From contig NW_025064890.1 in assembly GCF_019112545.1 (NCBI RefSeq), positions 1,019,818 to 1,083,817 of the forward strand: 64,000 bases of DNA. The letters run 5' to 3'. The notes under the pieces are model-generated. The model worked only from the letters and a program-made list of their open reading frames with translations, made no database searches and was not told where the DNA came from. Both the position numbers and the translations under genes were made by a program. The stretch is from Guyanagaster necrorhizus. Taxonomy: Eukaryota; Basidiomycota; Agaricomycetes; Agaricales; Physalacriaceae. Below, in pieces: positions 22,287-32,528 of the stretch. How positions within the stretch are numbered: position 1 is the first letter of the stretch; each line of letters begins with the position of its first letter.

Positions 22287-24010
22287 CTACTTCTTCCTCT
22301 CATCGTAAGCACTCACGCCTTTGCCCCATCTACCACCCCCTCCCCAGTCCTCGAGAACACCCCACATATTGTTTTCGCTCAACCGGAGAGCAGAAGCAGC
22401 CTGAGGTCCGCTAGAACGATATGCCCCTCCATAACCAGCTACCACACTGCTTCCTTCCCACGTCTTTACCCTAGGTTTCCAGTGGCGCTCGGGTTTCTTC
22501 TCGCTCACTGCCATCTGAGTGGCGGTATGAGATCACATTTGGACGATACTTCTCCAGGCTGACAGACTCTGCCAACATCACGTCCGTATTGTCTGTCCCG
22601 CGATCAACGTCGATTTGGAAGAGATCGTCCAGTTGTACGTCTTCCATGTACACCACTCTGCAGCGAGCTTCATACAGAGCATCGACGAGACTGATAAACC
22701 TCCTAGCCTGATTCTTCCCGGAAGGCAGGCGGATGATGGGTATGTCGGTGATGATAATGGTGCGAAACGTGGAAGACAGTGTAAGGTAGTTGGCTGGGCC
22801 AAGGGACTACATATATCTGAGTCACTGCGGTCGTGAAAAAGAGGCTGGATGGCCGTACCTCTTCGCAAAGTTGCTGAAACGAGAACATGCACGTAACTCC
22901 TTGGGCTGATACGCGAGGAACATGAAATTGACGGCCAAAGACGGTAAGGTTACGAGATGACGAAAAGCCGATCTGCGCATCGACAACATTTTCAAACTCG
23001 TCCTTCTCTGTACTGAGAAACCACATTTTCAGCCCTGATGCTGTTTGAGCACCCAGGATTCGCCAATCTTTGTTCTCGTCTTCCCCGACGTTGACGACCT
23101 CGCATCGGGCCCTTAACGCTCCGCCAAATGTATCAAGCCTCTCTCGCTGAACACCATTAACGTAGAGATCCTCTGGAACCTTGTTCGAGGTTCCAACGAC
23201 GACACCGCCCATGCGCCAGTAACCATATCAGGACATATGAAAGAAGAAGCGTGCTGGAGACGTCTTGGAGTTGGACTTCGTCAATGAGGAGAACGTACGA
23301 TGAGCGTAAGATCTTGGAGGCGAGGACGTATGGGATAGGTACTGAGTACTGGAGTGAAGGGGGTGGTCGTCGCAAACGATGCCAGAACGAATCGAACTTG
23401 TCGATGTCGACAGTAAGCATCTGGCGCACCTGATCACGGATGGATCTGGTCCACGTCGTCGGTTCGACGCTACTATGAGAAGGTTCAACATCGCGCATTC
23501 GCTTGGCTGTCTCCTCCCATACGGCACGGTAGAGATCGAGTACGAACTCGTTGTAATGTTTACGAGACTTGTAGGGTGTCGACAAAGATGCGAACCAGGT
23601 ATCGGCTAGAAACGTCTTTCCTGAGCCCGGAGGGCCGGTGAGAAATAAGCCTTTGGGGGACGTCAGCTGTTCCATCTCGAGGGCGAGATCTTTGGACTTG
23701 ATGAGTGCTTTCATGTCTACAGTGGAATGCCCAGGAGACATGTCGGCCAAAGGAAGGGACGAGCTTTGGGCTGGAGCATAGTTGCGGAGGTCCCTACTGA
23801 GCCTTCTGAGCTACTAGTGGGAAAATGAGGGTACCGCAAAAAGATTGGCAAGTCGCGTACCTTCATGATAGCTCTAACCTGCCCTTCGTCATATTCTATG
23901 CTGCCAGAGTCAACTAGGGCATTGTGTCTGTCCAGCAAGTCTGTTTGCACAAGCTGAGTTGAGAAATAACGGACTCTCGGAACTGTGGTTGTGAAGTTCA
24001 GCGTCACAAC
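22287..24010 (-). pseudogene. AFG1/LACE1-type mitochondrial ATPase, frameshifted
   Basis: Exon 1 (23861 to about 24007) encodes RVRYFSTQ, a presequence-like stretch, and YDEGQVRAIMK. Exon 2 (22859-23810) has Walker A GLFLTGPPGSGKT, Walker B LLIDEVQLQDV, and then, after a one-base shift near 23219-23226 (TGGTTACTGG), WRMGGVVVGTSNKVPEDLY. Exon 3 (from 22806) has SLGPANYLTL...ITDIPIIRL..NQARRFISLVDALYEA and ends at TAG 22471. A tail conserved in style continues in another frame to TAG 22287. No in-frame ATG starts exon 1. Family members act in mitochondrial protein quality control. Two frameshifts and a missing start argue for a recent pseudogene. An assembly error is possible but less likely, since neighbouring genes read cleanly. 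Confidence 0.7.
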
Positions 24011-26059
24011 AACAGCTCAAAATAAATGATACGATATAAGCGCAAACAGCTGGCCATAACGATAGAGTCTCAAGGCCTCAAAGCTTGAAGTGTGATGGTC
24101 GAGAAAAAGGAGCGTCGGAAATCCGGTCCGATGTAGGTCTGAAAGATCATACACAGCCACCAAGGTGCTGAAATTTGAAATTCGGGTCTCCCCCGTACGT
24201 TCACAACGTGAAACGACATCAACATCCTTAGGGAACGCATGTATCTTGGGCTTCAAGCAGGTGAATTCCAGAAAATGAACGCTCGATATCGTGGCGAAGA
24301 ACGGAGCAGCTCTTTTGTGTCTCTTGTCAACCACTAACGGAATTGTAGTCATTTCTGACTTTCCATCATTATGCCTCCACTGTTTCTGACGTCTCTAATA
24401 CTTTGACAATTTGCTTGTCTCGTATCAACTCATCGTGGAGATCAAGAGATAGTTGCTGTTTTCGTTACTGGGCCTGACTAGTGTACCCGGCTTCCTTCCC
24501 AGTGCTCAAGCATTTTTTCATAATCTCCGTTTACCCACTGTTATCAGTCCCAACCAGGACAGCTCCAGAACCTTTTTTCATTTCATCACGTGTTTCTCGG
24601 AGAGGTATGTACGTCGAATTTGGGGCCTCGAATTCCAGAGCCCAAAAGCAAAGTAAAGCCGGGGTATATGTGGTACCTGGGCATGCTTTAGTTAGAAAAA
24701 TTTCATGATGCTCTACCTCCTGTTTTATCTGTCGTTGAGCCAGTGATTCTTAAACTAACTTTCGGTTCGTCCAGACGGACAATCTTTAACCGTAAAAAGA
24801 AGTAGAGCTACCCGATATAGATGAGCAGAACCTGCGGTACTGTGCTAATTAATTCACATAGGAAATGAAAGCCCATGAGAGGTCCCAAGGGCAATATGCT
24901 CCGAGATATTCTTCAGAGCCTCAACTGAATTTCGCCGGAATATTTCTTACTTCAAGCTCGATAATTTACTATTTCCCTGAGTTGGGCTAACTGCTCCATG
25001 CTTCAGTTTTGCGCTGGAAGTTCTAAAGCGACCGCCATGGTAATGAGTACGAGAGGGGCTCCAAGAAGCCAAGTTATTCCAGGCCTCGAACGTTCAAAAA
25101 GTCAACCCGAACTTCGAATGGATCCAAGCCAACTGCGCCTGGGTCTGTTCCTGCCGCTCTCCACGGTGTTCCCCGGCTCCTTCTTCTTGCAATGGAAGAA
25201 TGACCGTAGTTGCAACAGTCCAACCAATCGCATTAGAAATCACTTGCGACCGATCGCAGAATGCAGAATAATAGTGAACAACGATGACCTCACAAGAGTT
25301 CTGGTCACCTTTTGGTTTACGGTACGACCCTGTCATCGGGCACAGCTGCCCTCGGGAAGACTCTGGTCTCCACCAGTAATACAGAAAAGGTCAAAAGTAC
25401 ATCTTGGTCTGCGAATATTGCCGTCACCGTTGGTACCTAATTAGTTTGCGAGCAAAACGCGAGTTTTCAAACGACACAGCAAGTCGGAGAACGGTGAGTT
25501 GTGATCTCATACAAGAACCAGATGCGCCGCAGTAGTAGTGTCAATTTTGCTTTGATCAGAAGATTCGCCACCGAGAGAGGCGGCCCAAATCCAGAACAGA
25601 AGGTAATTGGCGAATGTCGGCAGCGAGGCTTCGCGGGTTGATATCGCACCCTTGTCGTGGACTTACAAACGAATTCGCTTTCGGTCCGCTCACTTACGGC
25701 ACCCAAATTTCCGAACTTCTCTCCGAGTACGCCCGCCGCCACCTCAAGCCAATCCGGTGCGTCGCTGGACGGTCTCGAATTGCTGCTCCCAACTCCACTG
25801 GACAGATGTCATTTCAGAAGGTTACCGTATTTCATTTGTAACTCGTGAACAGCTCGTGTACGCAGCATACTGAATTCTATGAAATGGAATTCTGTCCGAT
25901 GCACGACGCACCAGTCCCGAGCTGTACTTGGAAATCTCTATCACCAGAACAGGTTAAGTTGCTAGGAACGAAGGAGACGGTTACCCGATAGTAATTCTGG
26001 GGTGCAAACGACCGCTATGTTTATGTTACTCCAAAACTGTAAGTAGAGTTAGATGACCG
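24011..26059. other. No confident gene; several exon-like stretches
   Basis: A 111-codon ATG frame on the minus strand (24017-24352) lies just upstream of the AFG1-like gene. Another minus-strand stretch near 25700-25790 reads SSDAPDWLEVAAGVLGEKF and ends in a GTAAGT donor. Neither could be extended into a gene. The rest is featureless. Confidence 0.3.
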
Positions 26060-26068
26060 TTTAAAGGG
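26060..26068 (+). promoter_or_regulatory. TATA-like box of mini-protein copy 4
   Basis: TTTAAAGGG, 42-50 bases before the ATG at 26110, in the same place as the boxes of the other copies. Confidence 0.45.
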
Positions 26069-26109
26069 AGAGGAAATCCAACGTTCACTTCAGTATCCAC
26101 TGCTACATC

Positions 26110-26379
26110 ATGTCTGCCCCACAAACCACTACTCAATTCGCCCCCACCGACGCAGCCTTCGCCGGTGATAACCAAGTTGCCCCCGCCACCAACAAAGGGT
26201 TGGGCCGCGGCGGTGTTGGAAAGCAAAAGGAGGCTCTGAAGCTTCGCTTGGACCTTAACCTCGAGGTCGAGATTGCCATTCAGGCCAAGGTCAACGGCGA
26301 CATCACTCTTTCACTCCTGTAAGCACTCTCCTCCCTTCGCAAGATTAGCCTTCAACTGGAACTGGGTTGCAGTGAGTAA
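26110..26379 (+). CDS. Beta-alternating mini-protein, copy 4 (71 aa)
   Basis: Exons 26110-26318 and 26373-26379, intron 26319-26372 (54 bp, GTAAGC donor, TTGCAG acceptor). The N-terminal tail is Thr/Ala/Pro/Asn-rich (MSAPQTTTQFAPTDAAF...), then GVGKQKEALKLRLDLNL and the rest of the core, ending SLLE. Against copy 2, the 30 core codons from GAG to the intron show 12 silent differences and one Lys/Gln change, which is strong evidence for selection on the protein. Without splicing the frame would end at TAA inside the donor, losing only the last Glu. Function is unknown. Confidence 0.85.
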
Positions 26380-27361
26380 ACGGTTCTTGGACTCAAATCG
26401 AGGGAATCCCGCTCGTTGCTGGTTCATCAGGTTCGTACTGCTTCATCTCCGCTTCGTGTTGGTTGCTGAAGCTTTGGTTCTAGATATACATGACTTGAGG
26501 TTTTTTTCGATATCGTTAATGATTGATGAAAGATATGATGTGATGAGTACACACATGGACAGGGAATGAGCCCTTTTATACCAATGTTACCCCGTATATA
26601 GTTGCAATTCCCAATACCTTTCTCGATCGCCATTGAAATGTGAATGAATTCATTAAGATAACTCCGACAGTGATAATCCTGTGTAGTCGCTTGTTCGCAA
26701 GCGAAACGAGATTTGTCCGCTTACATAGTTTTAGTTTCGTATGCAGCATTTGGACTTGCTCTATTAACCTTATCCAGAATCTTCGCAACAAATGCTGAAG
26801 ATGAGTAAAGTCGCGTTTGAATGATGCAGACAATCGACTTCTTAATAAACGTACAAAATACAGCAGGAAAAGTCGAAGGTTGGTGCCAAAGCAATGTTTA
26901 ATATGGGATGCTTAGCAATTTGTGCCACTGAGACGGTGCACAGCGAGCCGATTCCATTTGAACAAAAACCAGTCAACATCGTTGCCACGAAAGAAAGCAC
27001 AAAGAACATATTATCAAATTTTCTGTGAACTGACCGTCATACATTCCGGTGGGTGGCGTTCTTGGCTCCAGAGAAGAGGGCTACGTCGATTCCTTATGAC
27101 CAGGACACCAGCGTTACAGCGTCGAGATCAACATTAGCAGATATCAACCGGAGATTGAAGGGACAAAACACTACGATGCGCCCGCCAGAAAGGCATAATG
27201 GGATGTTCTAATGGCTTTTTCGATCTCCTTGAAGAGGACCTATAGCGCCCTTTTAAGCTTGACTTGCTTTGGTACAATCGGTTGGGGGACTTACTGCACT
27301 AGGGAGAAAAAGTGGCACACACAACCTTCGAATCGAGCGGAACAAAACAATCTTGTTCCCC
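26380..27361. other. Intergenic, no gene seen
   Basis: Overlapping short frames without motifs. No RNA gene recognised. Confidence 0.4.
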
Positions 27362-27800
27362 TTAGGTAGTCGATATCTCTGGTAGGGATGTCGCTAGGTC
27401 GTTCGAGTACGGATGGAACTCAATCGTGACTGAAGGGTCCTGCATGAGAGTTAACGATACAAGAGCTTCTTCGAGCTCCACATGGCATTGATCTACCTGA
27501 GGGCCACTGTGTCAGCAAACACCAGGAGTCTGTACGAGTCCAATTTACTTACTCCTGCTTCCTTTCCGAGGACTTTCCGTAGGATATTATAAGCCTGGCA
27601 GCGTGTATCTCATCGTTAGTTCCCTGTCGCGTTACCAAAAGTACATTTTTCTGATGCCCAGTCGGCAGTGCCGGCCTCACAATCCTACTATTTGGAGCTT
27701 GAGAAAGTCGAAAGAGAACGAGATGGTGGTGGTTGCATTTCAAAATTGATCCGATACACAGCCACAATACGGTGAGCACGCGAGCGAAGCGATTTGGCAC
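27362..27800 (-). CDS. C-terminal exons of an uncharacterised gene
   Basis: Three minus-strand segments join in phase: an upstream stretch (27636 to about 27800) ending GHQKNVLL, an exon 27553-27594 (AYNILRKVLGKEAG) and a last exon 27362-27496 (VDQCHVELEEALVSLT... to TAA). The introns are 41 bp (27595-27635, with a CTAAC branch site) and 56 bp (27497-27552). The last 66 residues look like an ordinary folded protein with an amphipathic helix. The N-terminus and family could not be identified. Confidence 0.45.
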
Positions 27801-28349
27801 TTGTTCTGAACCACCACCACGGCCACTGGTTCCCTACATTGTGATCAATTCAAAGCACGTATCGCGCCATTCTGATTGAAGCATATGGTCTACGTTCACT
27901 CAGATGGTATGTTGTACTTGCAATTGGCATATGGATTCTAGTCACGCTTCATGGTTCTAGGAATATTGAAACATGTATATCACTGGTTACCTTATGCGAT
28001 GGGACCACGGTCGTACTTTATTTCTAAATAAAGTCTCTTCCAAGTGCTTCCAAGTTTTATCATGATCGTTCAATATGTCAGCTTCAATACCTCGAGGACT
28101 TCTTTCTCATATTCGTGGGACTATGACAGTTTTCCCCCACGCTTATCAGTCACAAAAAAAATGAGTCTGCTGAGCCAGGCACCCTTACCTTCATTAAGAC
28201 TGCCTTTCCCTCGTCATGAACAACCGGGTCAGTTCTTGATCGACGCGTTCAAACTATTCCTGGCTATCTCTAGTCATCCTTGTGCCCAAGCATCAGGAAA
28301 GCAACCACTTGCTACACGTTTGGACTATGCTCCGGCTGGATCCCAGGAA
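27801..28349. other. Upstream region of the sedolisin gene
   Basis: No gene seen. A 105-codon plus frame (28044-28361) is probably chance. Confidence 0.4.
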
Positions 28350-28356
28350 TATAAAT
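28350..28356 (+). promoter_or_regulatory. TATA box of the sedolisin gene
   Basis: TATAAAT, 54-60 bases before the ATG at 28410. Confidence 0.45.
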
Positions 28357-28409
28357 GTTAGGCTTTGGCTTCCCGGTTACCTGTGCCAATCTCCGTACTG
28401 TCCTGAATC

Positions 28410-30739
28410 ATGGTTAGAGTCATCCCTCTGAGCGTTGCTCTCTTCGCAGTCTCTTCTGTGGTGACTGGGAGTCCCACTCCCCGAGCCATGACCGTTCTCG
28501 ATCAGCGTGATGCTGTCCCTAGCCGATTCGTCAAGGCGGATACGACAGATCCTCAGGCTAATCTGAATTTCCGGATTGGTCTCATGCCAACTGATATCGC
28601 TGGCCTCGAGAAAGCCTTGTACGCTGTCAGTGAACCGGATAGCGATCTATACGGGCAACATCTTAGCTTCGATGAGGTCTTTCCATTTCCCCCTTACGTT
28701 TATATACCTATTTTGTTCATCGTTGCCTAGGTCAAAGCATTCAGCGCGCCAACTTCAGGAGCAGTAACTGCCGTTACTGAGTGGCTTTCCGATAACGGGA
28801 TCACCGATGTCAAAACCAGCGGCGCGTTCGATGACTGGCTGACATTCACAATTCCTGTCGAAAAAGCCAACACGCTCCTCAGCGCCCAGTACGAAACTTT
28901 TGTCCATATCGAAACAGGGCAACAGTTTATCCGTACCATGAGCGCTTCGATACCTTCAGACCTGACCGACTTTATCGAGGTTGTGCATCCTACGACATCT
29001 TTTGCGAAACCGACCTTTGGCCCGAAACCCATGATGTCCATTCCTGTGACGGCTAACCTTACGGAGCGAGCAAATCCAGCTCCTTCGTCATGCAACAGTA
29101 TCGTCACACCCGCATGTCTGCAAGCTCTCTATGGCATTCCCGCGACTCCCGCTACGCAATCGACTAATCGATTGGGGGTTTCTGGCTTCATCGATCAGTT
29201 CGCTCAGGTGGATTTCCTGGGTTTTTTTTGTTGTACCGAGCTGACGAGTGCTATAGGAGGCAGATCTTCAAACGTTCTTGCGCGCCTTGAGGCCTGACAT
29301 ACCGTCAACGACGACTTTTACTCTACAGACTCTCGATGGTGGTCGGAACCCTCAGGGCCGGAATGAGGCCGGAATTGAGGCCGTAAGAATTAAATTTGAA
29401 GGCTTCTTGATAGTTGTGCTGACACTGGCTCAGGATCTCGACATTCAATACACTATTGGTGTTGCCACTCATGTTCCAACCTTTTTCATCTCTGTCGGCG
29501 ACGCTTCAACAGACGGCATCGATGGTTTCCTCGATATCATCAACTTCCTTCTTGCCGAAACTAGCCCGCCTCAAGTATGCTGTTACCTGTGCCGAATCAC
29601 ACTGCTCAATAGCATGCTTATAGGTCTTGACAACGAGCTACGGTTTCGACGAGACGGACCTTCCGGCCAGTGCTGAAATGTGAGCTTTTTTTTTGGGGCT
29701 GTTCACACGGGAAATAATTTATGGTGCACAGACGCTTGTGCAATGCCTACATGGCCCTCGGTGCTCGGGGCGTGTCGATTCTCTTTGCATCAGGTGATAT
29801 CTTGAATTATCTCAGTCGATTCTCCTCTGAATAGGAGAATGTAAATCTAGGCGACGGTGGTGTAGGGGGCGGCCAGCAAGGTTTGTTTAATGTCGCTTTC
29901 GTTCCCGTCAACGTCTGAATATTCACAGGGGAAAATTGCACGACCTTTATTCCTGCATTCCCTGGAGGTTGCCCGTGTGAGTATCCATCTATCCAGACTG
30001 AAACAGTTTACTAAAAACTGACACTCGTTAATAGTCCACACTGCTGTAGGCGCAACAGAGGGTATAACCGAGACTTCCGCGAGTTTCAGCAGCGGTGGTT
30101 TTTCCAACGTTTTTGCCCGTCCGTCCTACCAAGATTCGGCTGTCACCGCCTACCTCGCCGCACTGGGTAACACCAATGCCGGAAGGTTCAACACCTCTGG
30201 CCGAGCATTCCCCGATGTATCGGCGCAAGGCAATGACGTTGAGATCGTGGTTGGAGGAGAAGCAGGCCTGGTTGGTGGAACCTCATGCTCGAGCCCTATC
30301 TTTGCCAGTGTCGTGTCCCTTATCAACGATCGACTAATTGCAGCAGGGAAACCGGTACTCGGCTTTTTGAACCCCTTGTGAGTGCACGTCGAGGTCGTGA
30401 GACCAGGAACTGAAACAAATTAGCTTGTACGCGAACCCCAAGGCGCTCTTCGATATCACTACCGGTGATAACCCGGGATGTAAGCTTCATTTCCCCCGCT
30501 TCGATACAGGCTGTTGATAGACATGGAATAGGCGGTACTAATGGTTTTCCGGCAGGAGTTGGTTGTAAGTGGATTGCCATCTGTGGTCCCAATTAAGGCT
30601 AACACAAATTTCCACCTTTTCAAGGGGATCCCGTACGCCGCGTTCACTCCCAGGCTGATGTTCCCTACTCATCTTACTCTAGGTCACGGGTCTCGGTACA
30701 CCTAACTTTGCTGCGTTGTTGGCAGCGGTAGGCTTATAA
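28410..30739 (+). CDS. Sedolisin (S53) tripeptidyl-peptidase-type secreted protease, 567 aa
   Basis: Thirteen exons join without a break: 28410-28676, 28731-29207, 29257-29382, 29434-29574, 29624-29679, 29732-29793, 29851-29880, 29929-29976, 30035-30377, 30424-30479, 30532-30564, 30625-30632 and 30683-30739. There is a signal peptide at residues 1-20, an inhibitory propeptide to about 190, then the S53 catalytic domain. Visible catalytic features are Glu289 and Asp293 (EADLDIQY), Asp378 in the SGDGG oxyanion motif and Ser486 in GGTSCSSP. A C-terminal calcium site is suggested by FDITTGDN...GFPAGVGWDPVTGLG. These enzymes cleave tripeptides from proteins at acid pH outside the cell, serving nutrient uptake. 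The 8-base exon 12 is needed for frame. The gene is intact. Confidence 0.92.
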
Positions 30740-30824
30740 GAGATTAGATCACAACTTTTCTGTCGTTGTAGTGAGAATTTTGAGCAAAGAAGTTTTCAAT
30801 CCACTTACAATACCTCGACTGGGC

Positions 30825-32124
30825 TCATCCATCTAAATTCATATGTGACATCTGAACCTTGATCCCTTTCTTCAAAAGCAACGGAAAGCCAGTCTTCAAA
30901 ATTACATCCACTTGATCATTCTGAGGTAGACTGAACGTCGTCAATGTCAAGCGGACTTTTTTGAGATTGTGCATTGAGGGTCTCGAAAGCACCGAATCAA
31001 GAGCAGTCCAGTCGAACTCGTTAATGATTGAAGTAGAAGGGATAGTATTGTCAAGCCAATCTACGTATGCATCGATCTCGACTGTTTCGAGGATATCTGT
31101 GGTGATCGTGGCCAACGTTCTGGCAAGGTACGACCAGCAATTTGTTTTGGTGATATTCACCCTGGGAATGAAATGAATGAAGCGAAGCTTGCCGCAAGAG
31201 CCGAGATCAAAGATCTCTGGTGTGCGTTCTGTATGAAAGTAATGTCAAGGCCACAGACAGAACATGAAGAGACGATAACGTACCAGTATAAAAATCTTCG
31301 ATAACCAGATCTACGACGTGCGTGAGCAGGGAGCTTGCCCTTGACCTAACACCAAGACGAGCGTGCTTCAAATGCAATGCCAGACCCCATACCGATTGGA
31401 TATCCACCGCAGAATGACGACTCAAAAGATAGTCGACGATGCATTCAGATATATGAATGCTACATGTCCGGAGTTGGAGGCGAGAACCTGTCGATACGGG
31501 CAGACTTAAGCCACCCGCACACTGACCAACGTCACCCTCTTCGTTATGCCAGAGGGAAAGAACTTCGAGGGACTTTATAGAGGGTCCGCAATCAGCAAGG
31601 AAGTTGAAGAGGTTGTGGCATGAATCAACAATGACCCCCTCCAGTCTTATACATTCTAGATGGGGGGAGCGCAAGGCACCGATAAGTGACTTGTGCAAGG
31701 CGTCTGAAGCGTGTTGGATTGCAAAAGGACGGACATGTCTTCCCCAATCATCATACCCGGGCTCGCTGACGATGGAGATGCTCCGAAGACGGATGAGTGA
31801 AGATAGTATGACTGGCAAAACAGGGTCCTGAGCTATCCATGTCATTGCTACCTCGTCATCTTCCAAGAAAGCGGGATCAAGGATATCCAGGCCCCGTGGG
31901 AAGAAGGCGACTTCAGGAGAGGATACCAAGATTTCTTGGAAATGCCGACACGACGCTGCGTCGTATAGCATGATTATCTTAAACAGAAGAGGTCGGCTAC
32001 GGGCTCTGAAAGAACGGCAAACAGAATTGCAGCTGACAAGTGGCTCGGGAGATATATTCCATTCGTCTTCAAGAAAATTGATGATTTCATCGATTAGTTC
32101 TTGTGGTAGCAACTGAATCGACAT
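30825..32124 (-). CDS. F-box protein, 414 aa
   Basis: Exons 31284-32124 and 30825-31228, intron 31229-31283 (55 bp). ATG 32124 is preferred; the open frame continues 49 codons upstream, but the F-box starts at residue 4 from this Met (QLLPQELIDEIINFL, then CRSFRARSRPLLF), as in related fungal proteins. The rest is a Leu-rich helical/repeat domain without a named motif. It is a probable substrate adaptor of an SCF ubiquitin ligase. It is transcribed divergently from the SHMT gene, with 404 bp between the two starts, and its 3' end lies 85 bp from the stop of the convergent sedolisin gene. Confidence 0.8.
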
Positions 32125-32287
32125 GATGGTGGCAGTCACGGAGAGAGGAAGTCGGCGTAAAGATCTGACTCGGGACCCTGCAGTAAACTTCCCACAAACA
32201 AAATTTCCAAGTATAGGGTGACGTTGTAATATTTTTTCAAGCGTACGCACCGCACCCCCCACTCTCCTCACCTTTCCTTGGGGGTAT

Positions 32288-32313
32288 TGTTACTGCTATA
32301 GTATATAGTAACA
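32288..32313. promoter_or_regulatory. Inverted repeat in the divergent F-box/SHMT promoter
   Basis: TGTTACT (32288-32294) faces AGTAACA (32307-32313) across a 12-base spacer (GCTATAGTATAT). It lies 164 bp from the F-box start and 215 bp from the SHMT start. It could be a binding site for a dimeric regulator or chance. Confidence 0.3.
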
Positions 32314-32528
32314 CTGGCCGGAAAAGTCATGGAAGGTCGGAGTTCCGCGCGGACAAATGGTGACCACTGCTTATCGCTTCCTTCCCACTCAAAGGTTGCT
32401 CGTCCTCCCAAACGATAGGTCGACCGACCTCAACATTCGATTTTGTGCAGCTGCTTGAATCGAGAGAGTCGTGACCGAACGGCAATTCCCGGCCGCCCTA
32501 CAATTTTCGCGCTCGCAATAATTTTGCC

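Noticed and set aside
24450..26000. A membrane-receptor gene on the minus strand
   Set aside because: Exon-like stretches exist but no consistent splicing, start or family motif was found.
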